64,000 nt of DNA, taken from Heterobasidion occidentale (Eukaryota > Basidiomycota > Agaricomycetes > Russulales > Bondarzewiaceae). The stretch is from positions 3,844,001-3,908,000 of the forward strand of contig JBCAQO010000001.1 in NCBI GenBank assembly GCA_039111635.1, given 5' to 3'. The notes under the pieces are model-generated. The model did not search any database and was not told where the DNA came from. It saw nothing but the letters and a program-made list of their open reading frames with translations. Shown here piece after piece: positions 47,007 to 56,796 of this stretch. Positions within the stretch are counted from its first letter, which is position 1; each line of letters begins with the position of its first letter. A program made the position numbers and the translations under genes.

Positions 47007-47330
47007 CTAGTACATGCTGTACCACATCGGCACCATATTGACACCCATGGCAGCCTGAACGCTCTGAATGATGGCTTCATCTGGTCGCTTTCGGTCTTGT
47101 TCCAGATAGTTAGTCCCAATCACCAAGCATAAAGCCAGATCATTGGGTTCGTCTTCGCCTGTGTATACCGTTCTACAGTCAGACTTCCTGAGTTTCACAT
47201 CGAATCGGATTTTATCGAAAGCGACAGTGTCGGTGGTGAACCGCTGCTGTTCAGTGCGGACAGGACCAACCTTATTGACCGTGCAGTACCAGTCAAGAAA
47301 GTCGCGCGTGAAGAGAAAACCAAACAGCAT
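47007..47330 (-). CDS. Hypothetical protein, 107 aa, single exon
   Basis: ATG 47330 opens MLFGFLFTRDFLDWYCTVNK and the frame stops at 47007 (VPMWYSMY). Composition is strongly protein-like, with aromatic residues and a charged core (TEQQRFTTDTVAFDKIRFDV, LRKSDCRTVYTGEDEPNDLA). I think comparable small cytosolic proteins occur in mushroom genomes, but I cannot name a family. The frame could start at an upstream codon at 47429, but that part is Gln/Arg/Thr-rich and unlikely. It is the only gene in the spacer between the tandem units. Confidence 0.6.
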   Translation of the reverse strand: MLFGFLFTRDFLDWYCTVNKVGPVRTEQQRFTTDTVAFDKIRFDVKLRKSDCRTVYTGEDEPNDLALCLVIGTNYLEQDRKRPDEAIIQSVQAAMGVNMVPMWYSMY

Positions 47331-47812
47331 CAAAGGCCTTCCGGGTCTCCACAGAGGAGGGGTGGTGGTGGTTGGTTGGTGAGAACGCTGCCGAGCTTGA
47401 TCACGCTTTGCAGGTTGAGCGGAAGGCACGCCGGTAGGGAGAGGAGTAGACTGTTGAGTGGGCGTTCAATTAGACCTAGAAGCGTTAAGTAGAAAATGAA
47501 GAACGAGCATGATGAATCCACGAACATGTTGGTCTCCGTTGCTGACCCAATGCGCAGAAGACAAGTCGTTCGACGTATAGGGTCTGCTTCCAAATTCGGG
47601 GGTCTTGCAGGTAGTACCGATCTCGGCGTTTGCCGGGCGAAAACGATGGAGTCCCGTATCACAAAACAGTCACAAGACACCTCATTCTGAAAGCGCGACG
47701 CTCATGGAAATATTGGACTGCATATGATCTTCCAACCTCGCGATGCACACAAATACACAAGAAGATTCATGATATCAGTATGTGAAAGGTCCTTGGGAAG
47801 TAGCGGGCAAGC
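47331..47812. other. Spacer between duplication units, right part
   Basis: Upstream region of the small gene at 47330. No other feature was recognised. Confidence 0.3.
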
Positions 47813-48041
47813 CCGGAGATACAAACAGCTGATACACAAGAATAGAGGAACACAAGCGCAAAGACGAAGACGGATGGGTTAGGAAAATGTAAGGGTGTAA
47901 ACTGTTCAGATCGATCAGCGGAATCGATGGCGGGTGTGAAATGAGGGAGAAGGAAGAGAGAAGTGACAAAACTTGGTGTGTTCCCGACGCCTCAACGCTC
48001 ATCATCTCTTCCCCTTGACTTCACCTGCGATGAGACGACAA

Positions 48042-49273
48042 TCATGAAGATGACTTGGGACGGAGTCGGCAGCCCTTTTTATAATGCCTGTTCATGCCAT
48101 CTCGGCGAGTGTACTCCTTCCCGCACACACAGATGCAGGGGCCTTGATACTCGTCATGACCCTCTGTCGTCTCCTGGTGTCGCAACATCTCCCAATATCG
48201 GGCGTATATCTGGCCTTCCACACGGCAGATCCATGGTCCATCCCCAGGCGGCATCGTCCTCTTGCTCTTCTTTGCCGCGACCTTACCGAGTATCTGAGCC
48301 TTCGCATTCACCTGAGACATACCCTTGGCCCCTCCTGCAGTCTTCCTCTTCGTCACCCTCGCCTTGCTCCTCGTCATCTGAGCAGTTGTCGAGGATGCTG
48401 GCACTGGCGGCATCCGTGAAGTGATAGGTCCTGCGACCGACGCTAGTACACTTTCAGCAGATGGCTGCGCTGCGGTGGAATATTCCCCGCTGTACCCATT
48501 GTTGAATTTTCTGGTGTTGTGTTGTATGGCCTCGGCTTCAGACAGCCGCCAGGGCATGTGCTCTATCCCCGGCATAATCTGCGCCTGGACCATACTTCTC
48601 CGGCTGTGCGGTTGCATGGTCCTCTCCGACCGCTGAATGTCCGACAAACGGGTGTAACATGCAAGGATTTACACATCAGCATCATGTCTCACTTCATAAA
48701 ACCATTGTACTGACCACAGATCCCGGAGCAGCTTTGTATCGCGGCAGTGATGCCTCCTGATACCTTGGTGGCGTATCGTAGTCTGCGGAAAAGAAGAGGT
48801 AAACTGGAGTAAGCTAGTCGAACATCATAGCCTCATAGCACATAAATCACACGTACCGTGATGCGCCGCGGTCTGATGTGGCGCATACGGGTCGGCACCG
48901 TAGACGAGGATGGTGGCGACACTCGCATCTTGAAGATCCCCATACTGCTGGGCCTCGTCTCCTACCGTGGCCAGTGGGGCCCCGCTCCACGCTGACTCCC
49001 CATATTGCCCCAGGGGTGCATATGGATGCTGGGGACGTGAGTGTCATGAGCGATATGGAATGGACTATGACTGGCAGTGCCACCCACAAGATAGTCTGTG
49101 GTCAAAGTCAGAGGGATTGCACTTACCAAACCATGGGTCACTGGCTGGTGACACCCGTACGCATGGTCCCATGGCGGGAGACCATAAGTGCCGGGGTGTG
49201 TGGCCCACTGGTCAGGGTAGGGCGGGTAAGGCTCGTGGTGCCTTGTCTGGCCTTGGTATCCGTGGTAGGACAT
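48042..49273 (-). CDS. Two-finger zinc-finger protein, family member E
   Basis: Tandem paralogue of D. ATG 49273 gives MSYHGYQGQTRHHEPYPPYP. The middle exons match D with scattered changes. The last exon has NNGYSGEYSTAAQPSAESVL, a Lys/Arg linker (KRKTAGGAKGMSQVNAKAQI) and the same fingers as D (WICRVEGQIYARYWEMLRHQ; CVCGKEYTRRDGMNRHYKKG C). It ends RLRPKSSS at 48042. The finger-coding DNA is almost identical to D while the linker differs clearly. No stop or frame break was noticed, so both copies may be expressed. Confidence 0.78.
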
Positions 49274-49529
49274 GGCGTCAATGGAGAGGGTGACGTGAGT
49301 GGGCTTTGGATGATGAGTGACAATTGGGTGCATCCCGGGTGGTGGTTTGCTCGAAAGGCTACGTGCTATCCCGTTGTACTTAAGTATGCGCGCCTGTTTG
49401 ACCCATGTGTCTGGCGCAGGATGGCTCTTCCGCTCAAGGGGTCCTCGGGGTTGACGGGTCGGCTCTGGGACATGTTATGATGTAAACCTACGGTGCTTCT
49501 CCTTTATTCCAAAGAAGCTCTGGGTGAGT

Positions 49530-50639
49530 GAATCTTGCTTGAATTTCCGACTCCACTGCCCTGGCCAAATTCTTTGACTCTACTAACTTACACGGATCAC
49601 CGCCTCTGTTACACAAATTGCCGACTGTCGCAGGAATTTCTTGTCTACTACGAAGATTTTTCGACTCGCATCAATTATCTGCACAAACAACAGACTCTTG
49701 CATGACTGCTCCATCGCACGACTTCCGGACTCCATTTCTCAACTCGACTGGCACAACGCACAGATTCTTCGCACAATGTATCTATCGCATGACTTAAGTG
49801 TTCAAGGCCCCTCCTACGAATACCTCAGCACTCAACTTGCACAACGACTCGCTCCTACCGTACTGGAATTACCTATTGCACGAGCTCCAGACTGCCTTGC
49901 ACAACTTCTCAAATCTGCACACTTGCCTGATACCGTCTCGTCACCCACGAACTGCTAGATGTTAAGAATATGTCGACTTGTTCATGGCGATGATGAGTTG
50001 GGATATGTCCAGCCACGCCTCTTCGCTTGCCTGCGTGCTCTCTGTATGCTGTCGCCTACGCTTTCTATGTGCATTCTACACGCTTCCTGCCTCGCTGTGC
50101 AACTGCCATCTCGCGTGCTTTTGATATTGCTCTGTATCGTGTTTTCCGCTTACTTTCCGCCTTGCTTTCTTTTGTTATCCAAGACGCTTTCCGACGCGCC
50201 GCGTACTTGCTTTCTCCATCGCACTCCACACTATCCCTCCCAAACTCCCTTGCGCTGCATTCCTCATTATTTACACTTCATCGCGCACGATATGCATGGC
50301 GATGTTCACTACCCCTCCCCTCGCACTGCTGATTGACCATCTGTTGCTTACCTGCCTTGGCCATTTTGTTCAGGTCGCGGTCTAGTACATCAATGCGCAT
50401 CACATTTCGTTCTGCTTCCTCATCGTATGTTGAACTATAATGATCCCTGCGACATGTGGCAGTATGGCATGCCTACACATATGTAGAACATACTGAACAA
50501 GAACGAGTGAGGGAATCCATCCAGTCTTAGCTGATACTGTCAACGACTTTATCAGAGGAGTATGTGAGGGGCTGGGCTGCGAAACTTCGCTCACTGATAG
50601 CAGATGACGGATGAACCAGCACAGTCTGCTCTCAAGGGC
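49530..50639 (+). repeat. Simple-sequence-rich repeat R3
   Basis: Second copy of R2 carried by duplication unit 2, with small deletions. Confidence 0.7.
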
Positions 50640-51324
50640 CTCGCACTTTCAAAGTATCTATATCTTCAAGCATGCGGTGGCATCGTGTCGTGATATGAAA
50701 GGGTTATATGCTGCGAACTCATCGAAGCCTGTCCACGAGGTAGGACATGTGAGGCCAACGAATTCGTGGACTGACCACGTTCATATGCTAGTGCATCGAT
50801 AGCTGCATGAAGGAAAGGGCTCGAGTTTCTGAGAAAGAGGAGGCTGTTGAGACAAATTGAGACCAATGATCGTGGTAGGAAGCAGCGCCATGTCAGCGCC
50901 ACAACTTGCGCCCGAGAATTCATTTGCGTCCGACTTGCCTCCATGGACCATCGTGCACAATTTTCATTCCACCGCCCTCAAATGTGTCTGCTTGAAATTG
51001 CCTCTCAGATTCACATTTCCTCGACAAGGAGACGAACGGCCATAACACTGCCATAACATCTCGTACAAGAGAACGATGAGAGCGAGGAAAAAATAGCACA
51101 TGCGAATTACGAGCCGAGAGAAGGAATGATGTTAGGGGCAGAAGAACTGGCTATGCATAGGAAGACATGGAATGCGTAGATCAATGAGCATCGATGAGAT
51201 AGAGGGGGGTGACCGGCAGCAAGAAAAGATATGTGCGTGCATAAAAGTGGACTGCAGTACGGTATGTCCTTGTTGCTGCAGGCGGACCCACTTCTCCCCT
51301 CCTCGTCATCCTCCTCCGTGCCCA
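50640..51324. other. Intergenic region
   Basis: Between the end of duplication unit 2 and pseudogene F. No coding signal was recognised. Confidence 0.35.
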
Positions 51325-52466
51325 TCATGAAGCACCACTGTCGTCGTCTGGAGGATAGCAGGCCGTACGCTGGTGCCTCTGCAGCGAGTCCTTGCGAGAA
51401 AAGAAATCTTGACATCGCTCGCACTGGAACTCCTCTGCGAATTCTTCGTGCTTGCGGCTCCTCATGTGTCGGTCCAGTTCGTACCAGCGCCCAAACTCTC
51501 AATTATGGACCTCGCAAATCCAGGGCCCGTCCCCAGGTGGTTTGTACCTCTTCTCACGCTTTACTCTGTCTTGTCGCCGACCTGAGCGTTAGCAGTCCCC
51601 TCACTGTGAATTTCACCCTCTGCACACGCGCTTGCCCTCTCTGCCTGGGCTGTTATCTCCCCTTGCCTTGTGATCCGCGTGTCGAATCCTGCCATCTCTG
51701 GTTGACGGCTCGGCCCTGCAACAAATGCAGGTGTACTTTTGACAGTCGGCTGCATGATGTGGAAAGTATTCACATCGCGCCCGTAGTTGAATATGCTTGT
51801 GTATAGTCGCCAGGCCTCAAGGTCAGCCAGCATCTGGGGTGCTAGTTGCAACAGCCCCTCTACTGTGTCCGCCTCGGCCCCACGAATGTCCTTGCGCGGC
51901 GCCTTGGTCCGCTTGGAGCGATGGACGCTCAGCGAGTCAGCATCGTCTACCAACGCCTTGCGCTTCGCAGTCGTCCCACTCTGATACACCACATAAGACC
52001 CTGATCGTCATCGGACGACAGTTGGAACTTACCATAACGCCTCCAATGGGCGTCGGGGGACGCGATGACATCAGCCAGTGGATGTCGTCTACGATATGCA
52101 TGGCATATGTCAGCGGTGAGCAGAACGATCATCGTTTTGTACAGCACGCACCAAAGCGGCGGCCATCCCCGCTTGAGCTCCCTAGCTAGGCCACACCAGC
52201 TGCCTGAGTTAGAGCCTACAACAGTGAGTGACAAAGTCGCATCAGGCAATCAGAAGCTGATGACATCATGTAGCAAGCAACAGATAGCTTCCACTTACCA
52301 CGTCGGTAGCCCACACTGATGGATGGCCAAAGTACAGTGGAGAGGGCCGGTTGACTGTGGCCCAGTCGAAGTCCGGGGATGGAAATGGGCTCCATTGGCA
52401 CCCCGTCGGAATGCCATTCTGTGTGAAGTACGCTTGAAAATTTGCAGGGATGGGTGGAATAGACAT
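51325..52466 (-). pseudogene. Two-finger zinc-finger protein, family member F, decayed
   Basis: Subfamily 2 relative. ATG 52466 gives MSIPPIPANFQAYFTQNGIP. In-phase exons then give WSPFPSPDFDWATVNRPSPL, LGSSSGDGRRFDDIHWLMSS and SGTTAKRKALVDDADSLSVH, then a long helical region (TVEGLLQLAPQMLADLEAWR). The frame is lost at about 51565-51575 (one base). In the shifted frame the fingers are clear: PPGDGPWICEVHN then TGA, EFGRWYELDRHMRSRKHEE, and QCERCQDFFSRKDSLQRHQR TAC. The TGA replaces the second Cys of finger 1. A frame break plus a nonsense codon in one exon point to a real pseudogene rather than one sequencing error. Finger 2 here has C-x2-C instead of C-x-C. Confidence 0.75.
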
Positions 52467-53074
52467 TGTCAGGGGTGTGATAAATGCTCGGACAATGGAC
52501 AATGGGTCGTCGTTCGTTGCAGAGTCGAAGCGCTGCCCCCGCGTTCTTTTAACTATGCGCGCCTACCGGCCCCTCAGTTTGGCGCAGGACAGACTCATCC
52601 ACCTACAGCTACACCTCTCTCGCGGCGCCCAGAGGGTACCCACATACAGCTGAATCAGCGCACAATGCTTCTCCTTCCTTGCTTTGGTGTTGTCACTTTC
52701 ATCTGTTCAAAAGGAGCTGTATAACACAGCCGCGCAGAGACCGTGGGTAGAGCATGGTGAGATTCCACATATTCACATACACTTGTAAGGCCTGATTCAT
52801 ACCGCGCCTGCTCAGCAGCTCCTCTGAGGGGCCTGGATCTCCCTGATGCTGCGCAGCAAGAGAAGCCACCCACGTTTCTATCAGTTTGCTGCAATGGAAA
52901 GCCACTGAATGTTTCCCAGGATGATTACTAGTCATCCTACATTGCACCGGTTTGTGTTGACTCCGCCAGATTGATCAGATCCTTGGAAAGTTCAGAGGTC
53001 AATAGATGGGAACACGATAATTCCATGATCCATACTATGATTGAGGGTACAATGGGAAAATTTGAGGAGGAAGG
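52467..53074. other. Upstream of F and remnant of an inverted B copy
   Basis: Holds the shared D/E/F upstream motif near 52553. A minus-strand frame at 52699-52947 (LIETWVASLAAQHQGDPGPS, LQVYVNMWNLTMLYPRS) is protein-like but short and unassigned. If the inverted duplication were complete, a B-type gene would start here; I find no clear B exon. Confidence 0.45.
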
Positions 53075-53673
53075 TGTTCAGTAGCTAGGTTTTCGATGCT
53101 GGATGATGAGAAACAGTAGTAGATGTTGAATGCCGGAATGTCGGCAGGCACTGCCCCTTTGTACTACTTGAAGGCCTACATGGGCTCTGTGCATATGACG
53201 CACGACAGGCTGTCATCTAGCTCGCACCTTGTAGCCCACGAATGAGTCCATGCTTTGTGCACATTATGAGGCAAATAAAAGAGTGATGCGACTTCTTACT
53301 TCTCTCGCCTCCATCCTACCCTTCTTCGAGCTCTGTGTTCCCCAAATAGAAAGAGGCGGCAAGAAACATATGCATGGAGTAGCGGACCTCATTTCTTCCC
53401 TAGTTTTGGTGTATTCACCGCCGTAAAGACATCTCAACGGCGCGTTCTGCAATTGGTGGAACATCTGAGGCACTTCATTTCTCCTGACTCGGTTCAATCG
53501 CTTTCAGGCACCGAGTACCCTTGCCTCGCAGGGATTGTGCGAGATGCGACTCGATTGAATGCATCAAGTTGCCATGGAGTGTTTTCGAGAAGATGATGGA
53601 ACGAGATAAACGCCCAGTAGCAGCAATAGACACGACAGATTGATATCGAAGAAGCCGGCAGGACACAAAGGGA
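53075..53673 (-). repeat. Inverted copy of the B upstream region (part of the inverted segmental duplication)
   Basis: Reverse-complement matches to 40590-41220 include CAACATCTACTACTG, CTCATCATCCAGCATCG, the TGTGCACAAAGC motif and the short frame with PLRC-L-GGEY. It ends exactly at the solo LTR target site. Confidence 0.75.
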
Positions 53674-53678
53674 GGGGG

Positions 53679-54266
53679 TGTTATGAACTGCTCGTTCGAT
53701 AACCCAAGAGTAACAGGTTCTTCCCTAGGTCGCACAATGGGCTGAGTGGCGGGCGAAGTCTCGACTGTACCGGGCAACGATACAGGAGGGAATAATGATT
53801 GGCTCTAAGTTACACAGTGTGGTGACTGTGTAGGAACGAAGAGAATAGACTGAAGATCCTCAGCCTATTCTATGGGCCTTATATACTGTATGGGGTATAG
53901 GGTAAGAGTCCGTGTGCTTCTCCAGGTTTCCATCCTAGGAGAGCTGTGGTCGCCGTCTCTCTCAGCCGGTGCCTACTCTTGTACTTCTCTAATCGCACTG
54001 ATCCATCATGGTGCGACGAGGTGCTTACCCATAAGCCCTAAGCCCATGGCATGTGAATGCCTCTCTTATTACTGTGTGAACCTTGTGAGCCTCGTGTCCC
54101 TCTCATATAGCCTCTACCGATGTCTTGAAGAACCATCGGTCTTGTCGGCTCCTAAGGACATGCCAAATACCTTGATGTACGCTCCGTAGTGGAGCCGCCT
54201 AGCATGTGATGCTCGACCCATCGGTTAGACCGACCCCTAAGGGCCCCGATCGGTCAAGTCATAACA
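53679..54266 (-). mobile_element. Solo LTR of the 56-kb chromovirus family, reverse orientation
   Basis: 588 bp, bounded by TGTTATGAAC and TCATAACA, and flanked on both sides by the 5-bp target duplication GGGGG (53674-53678, 54267-54271). It is the reverse complement of the 5' LTR at 56173-56794, with one internal segment shortened. It includes the inverted TATA box and RNA start region near 53840-53880. The matching undisturbed site lies near 40590. Confidence 0.93.
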
Positions 54267-54316
54267 GGGGGCGGTCTTTTGTGTACGTACAAGCACTAGC
54301 AAATAGCAGTTCAGCA

Positions 54317-54619
54317 TCAGCCGCCATCTATCATCATGAGAAGTGCGCAGAACCGTGATAACGAAACCCTCGAACGATAGAAGCATCCAAATAAGCTTGT
54401 ACTTACTATCACATTCGAAGTGTACGTCACAGGCCAGGCGAGTAGTGCAGAGGTTATGCCAAACTTTTGCGCAGGCAGATTCAAGAAGAGTTCAACGGTA
54501 ACCTGGAACATCACACTACCAAAGAATTGCACAGACCCCTTGGATCCGGTGATGAAAATGCCTGGATGGAAGTGCAAGTTCCTGCCAAGAATCTGAACCA
54601 TGGCTGCCGGCTTTACCAT
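54317..54619 (-). CDS. Hypothetical gene fragment, divergent from pseudogene C
   Basis: 100-residue frame starting MVKPAAMVQILGRNLHFHPG with a hydrophobic middle (VQFFGSVMFQVTVELFLNLP). A GTAAGT donor inside (near 54405) suggests that only the first part is exon. A decayed copy lies at 40165-40530. No family was recognised; it may be the start of a longer gene truncated by rearrangement. Confidence 0.4.
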   Translation of the reverse strand: MVKPAAMVQILGRNLHFHPGIFITGSKGSVQFFGSVMFQVTVELFLNLPAQKFGITSALLAWPVTYTSNVIVSTSLFGCFYRSRVSLSRFCALLMMIDGG

Positions 54620-55079
54620 CGCATATCAATCCCTCAAAGATCAGGGAAGCCCAATCATTAGACCCACACACGACATGTTAGACCGAGAACAATTGCAAAC
54701 CATCGCTGAATACGTGAAAAAATACACCAGTCAGTCTCGAAACCAATGACAACGCGCGATCTCACCACACGTACCCATGTCCCTTGCCACCACCTTCTCA
54801 ATCTGGACACGGAGCCGGAAGGTGGGAGGTGAAAGAAGCAAGAAGATGTCTCATTGTTGTCTCGTTTACCTCATAAGGTGCACAAAGCACCAGTGCACGC
54901 CCGAAACAAGCGAATGCCCAGATTGCACGGCTTGATATGCGCGTGCACGGGGACCCATAGGGGCATGCATTTAAATACGAAATGGCAGCTCCGGCTGAGT
55001 TGCTGACTGCCACCCATCTCCGAACGTCCAACATCTACCTACTAGTATCCAGCTCAGCACTTTCCTCTATCGCGCAGCG
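54620..55079. promoter_or_regulatory. Upstream region of pseudogene C
   Basis: Inverted copy of 39660-40160. Contains GTTTACCTCATAAGGTGCAC (about 54865-54886), the motif also found before A and B, and CATTTAAATACG near 54966 as a possible TATA-like element. Confidence 0.5.
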
Positions 55080-56145
55080 ATGAATACATCTTACCTTACA
55101 TACGACAAATTGGCATTCCCCCTCGATGGCCAGGGTCCCCAAGGAACATACACAATTGGGAGCGGCCCTCTTCCTCAATGGCATCATCAGATGCCACTGG
55201 GTATTGCCGTCAGTACAACATCTTCTGCTGCTTGACATAACTGTTAGCTCGTGTCAGAGTCCGCTCAAACTCAAACAACGTTACTCACCACAGTCTTCAC
55301 CTAAGAGTTCAAACTTTTCTCTGAGGCAGAGAATTCAAGAAACAAATGCTACGTTCGCCTCCAGGCACAGTGTCGAAAGCTACGCCGCTCAGGTCCACTT
55401 GCTCACACCGATGGCTCCCGCTGGATTGAGCAGTCAGTCTTCATGCACCATGACATCGTGAGGATCAACTTATCGCTATGCATGAAACTCGTCTCCAGGG
55501 TACAATCGAGAACCGGGGCTGTCACCCTCCCACATGAATTTGTGGCCAGAATACAACACCGCCTCATGGATACCGTCGACCTTCCCCAATGCAGCTCACT
55601 CGCTTGTCTCAGATCCAATACATATGGTCGGTGTCATTGATTTACAGGGTGCGCGTGTACTGAATATTTAGTCACAGCGGCATCCAGACAGTATGGCCGA
55701 GACGAACACAAACCGGGATTTGCAGGTCGCATCCTAGAGGCCCACAGAGGCCAGACCCATACAAGGGAACACAAATGCATACAACAATGGGCACATCAGA
55801 AATCGTGTCCCGATAGAGCATCCATTTGCTGAAGGCATACCAGTCTCCATTGCAGGACCTAATGCCTCGGCTTTGCCAACGGATGCTCAAGCAGCGATCA
55901 GCAACGAGGTGATCATGATGAGGAGAGGCAAGCTTCACGGTGAGGGACCACATATCTGCAAGTTGGATGGCAAGGCCTTCCGTCACCACGGAGATCTGGT
56001 ATGCCACCGGAAGACGAAACCCGGCCACGCAGAATACCAGGGCCCTGTCGTCTGCATCTGCGGGCAGGAGTTCAGTCGTCGGGATGGTTTTTACACGCAC
56101 TTGAAGGCGAAGAGATGCCGCCGTCGCCCCTTCTTTTCAAGATAA
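55080..56145 (+). pseudogene. Two-finger zinc-finger protein, family member C, decayed
   Basis: Paralogue of A and B. ATG 55080 gives MNTSYLTYDKLAFPLDGQGP and PLPQWHHQMPLGIA. Exon 2 has FSLRQRIQETNATFASRHSV and SYAAQVHLLTPMAPAG. Exon 3 has NREPGLSPSHMNLWPEYNTA. The last exon has SQRHPDSMAETNTNRDLQVA then TAG at 55735-55737, where A has CAG, and then RPTEARPIQGNTNAYNN. The 5' splice site after MAPAG is GA instead of GT (55424-55425). The finger exon itself is intact (HICKLDGKAFRHHGDLVCHR, CICGQEFSRRDGFYTHLKAK RC) and ends at 56145. Two independent lesions support a pseudogene. The retrotransposon LTR begins 27 bp after its stop. Confidence 0.8.
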
Positions 56146-56172
56146 AGACGCCTGTCGCCTCACGGTGGATGC

Positions 56173-56794
56173 TGTTATGACTTGACCGATCGGGGCCCTT
56201 CGCGGCCGTGTCTAACCGATGGATCAAGCATCACATGCTAGGCGGCTCCACTACGGAGCGTACACCAAGGTATTCGGCGTGTCCTTAGGAGCCGACTAGA
56301 CCGATGGTTCTTCAAGACATCGGTAAAGGCTATATTGGAGGGACACGAGACTCACAGAGTTCACACAGTAATGAGAGAGGCATTCACATGCCATGGGCTT
56401 AGGGCTTATGGGTAAGCACCTCGTCGCACCATGATGGATCAGTGCGACTGGAGAAGTACAAGAGTAGGCGCCGGATGAGAAAGACGGCGACCACAGTTCT
56501 CCGGGATGGGAATACAGGAGAAGCACACGGACTCTTACCCTATACCCTATACAGTATATAAGGCCCATAGAATAGGCTGAGGATCTTCAGTCTATTCTCT
56601 TCGTTCATTTGTATCCTCGAATACGAAGCTCTTCGTTCCCCCTGTATCTACACATACAGGACTCCTAGAGCCAATCATTATTCCCTCCTGTATCGTTACC
56701 TGATACAGTCGAGACTTTGCCCATCACTCAGTCCACGGTGCGACCTAGGGAAGAACCTGTTACTCTTGGGTTACTGAACGAGTAGTTCGTAACA
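56173..56794 (+). repeat. 5' LTR of the chromovirus
   Basis: 622 bp, from TGTTATGACTTGACC to GTTCGTAACA. TATATAA lies at 56555-56561 and the predicted RNA start at about 56589. The solo LTR at 53679-54266 fixes both ends. Confidence 0.93.
56555..56561 (+). promoter_or_regulatory. LTR promoter TATA box
   Basis: TATATAA, 34 bp upstream of the predicted first RNA base at 56589. It is conserved in the solo LTR. Confidence 0.75.
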
Positions 56795-56796
56795 CT

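Larger units (their letters stand above)
47813..50639 (+). repeat. Tandem segmental duplication, unit 2 (contains gene E)
   Basis: Direct copy of 43011-46692 without the 0.9-kb segment. It carries gene E and repeat R3. Confidence 0.85.

Noticed and set aside
56296..56568. 90-codon minus-strand frame inside the LTR (also 53872-54189 in the solo LTR)
   Set aside because: It lies in the LTR U3 region. Conservation between the two copies is explained by the LTR itself.
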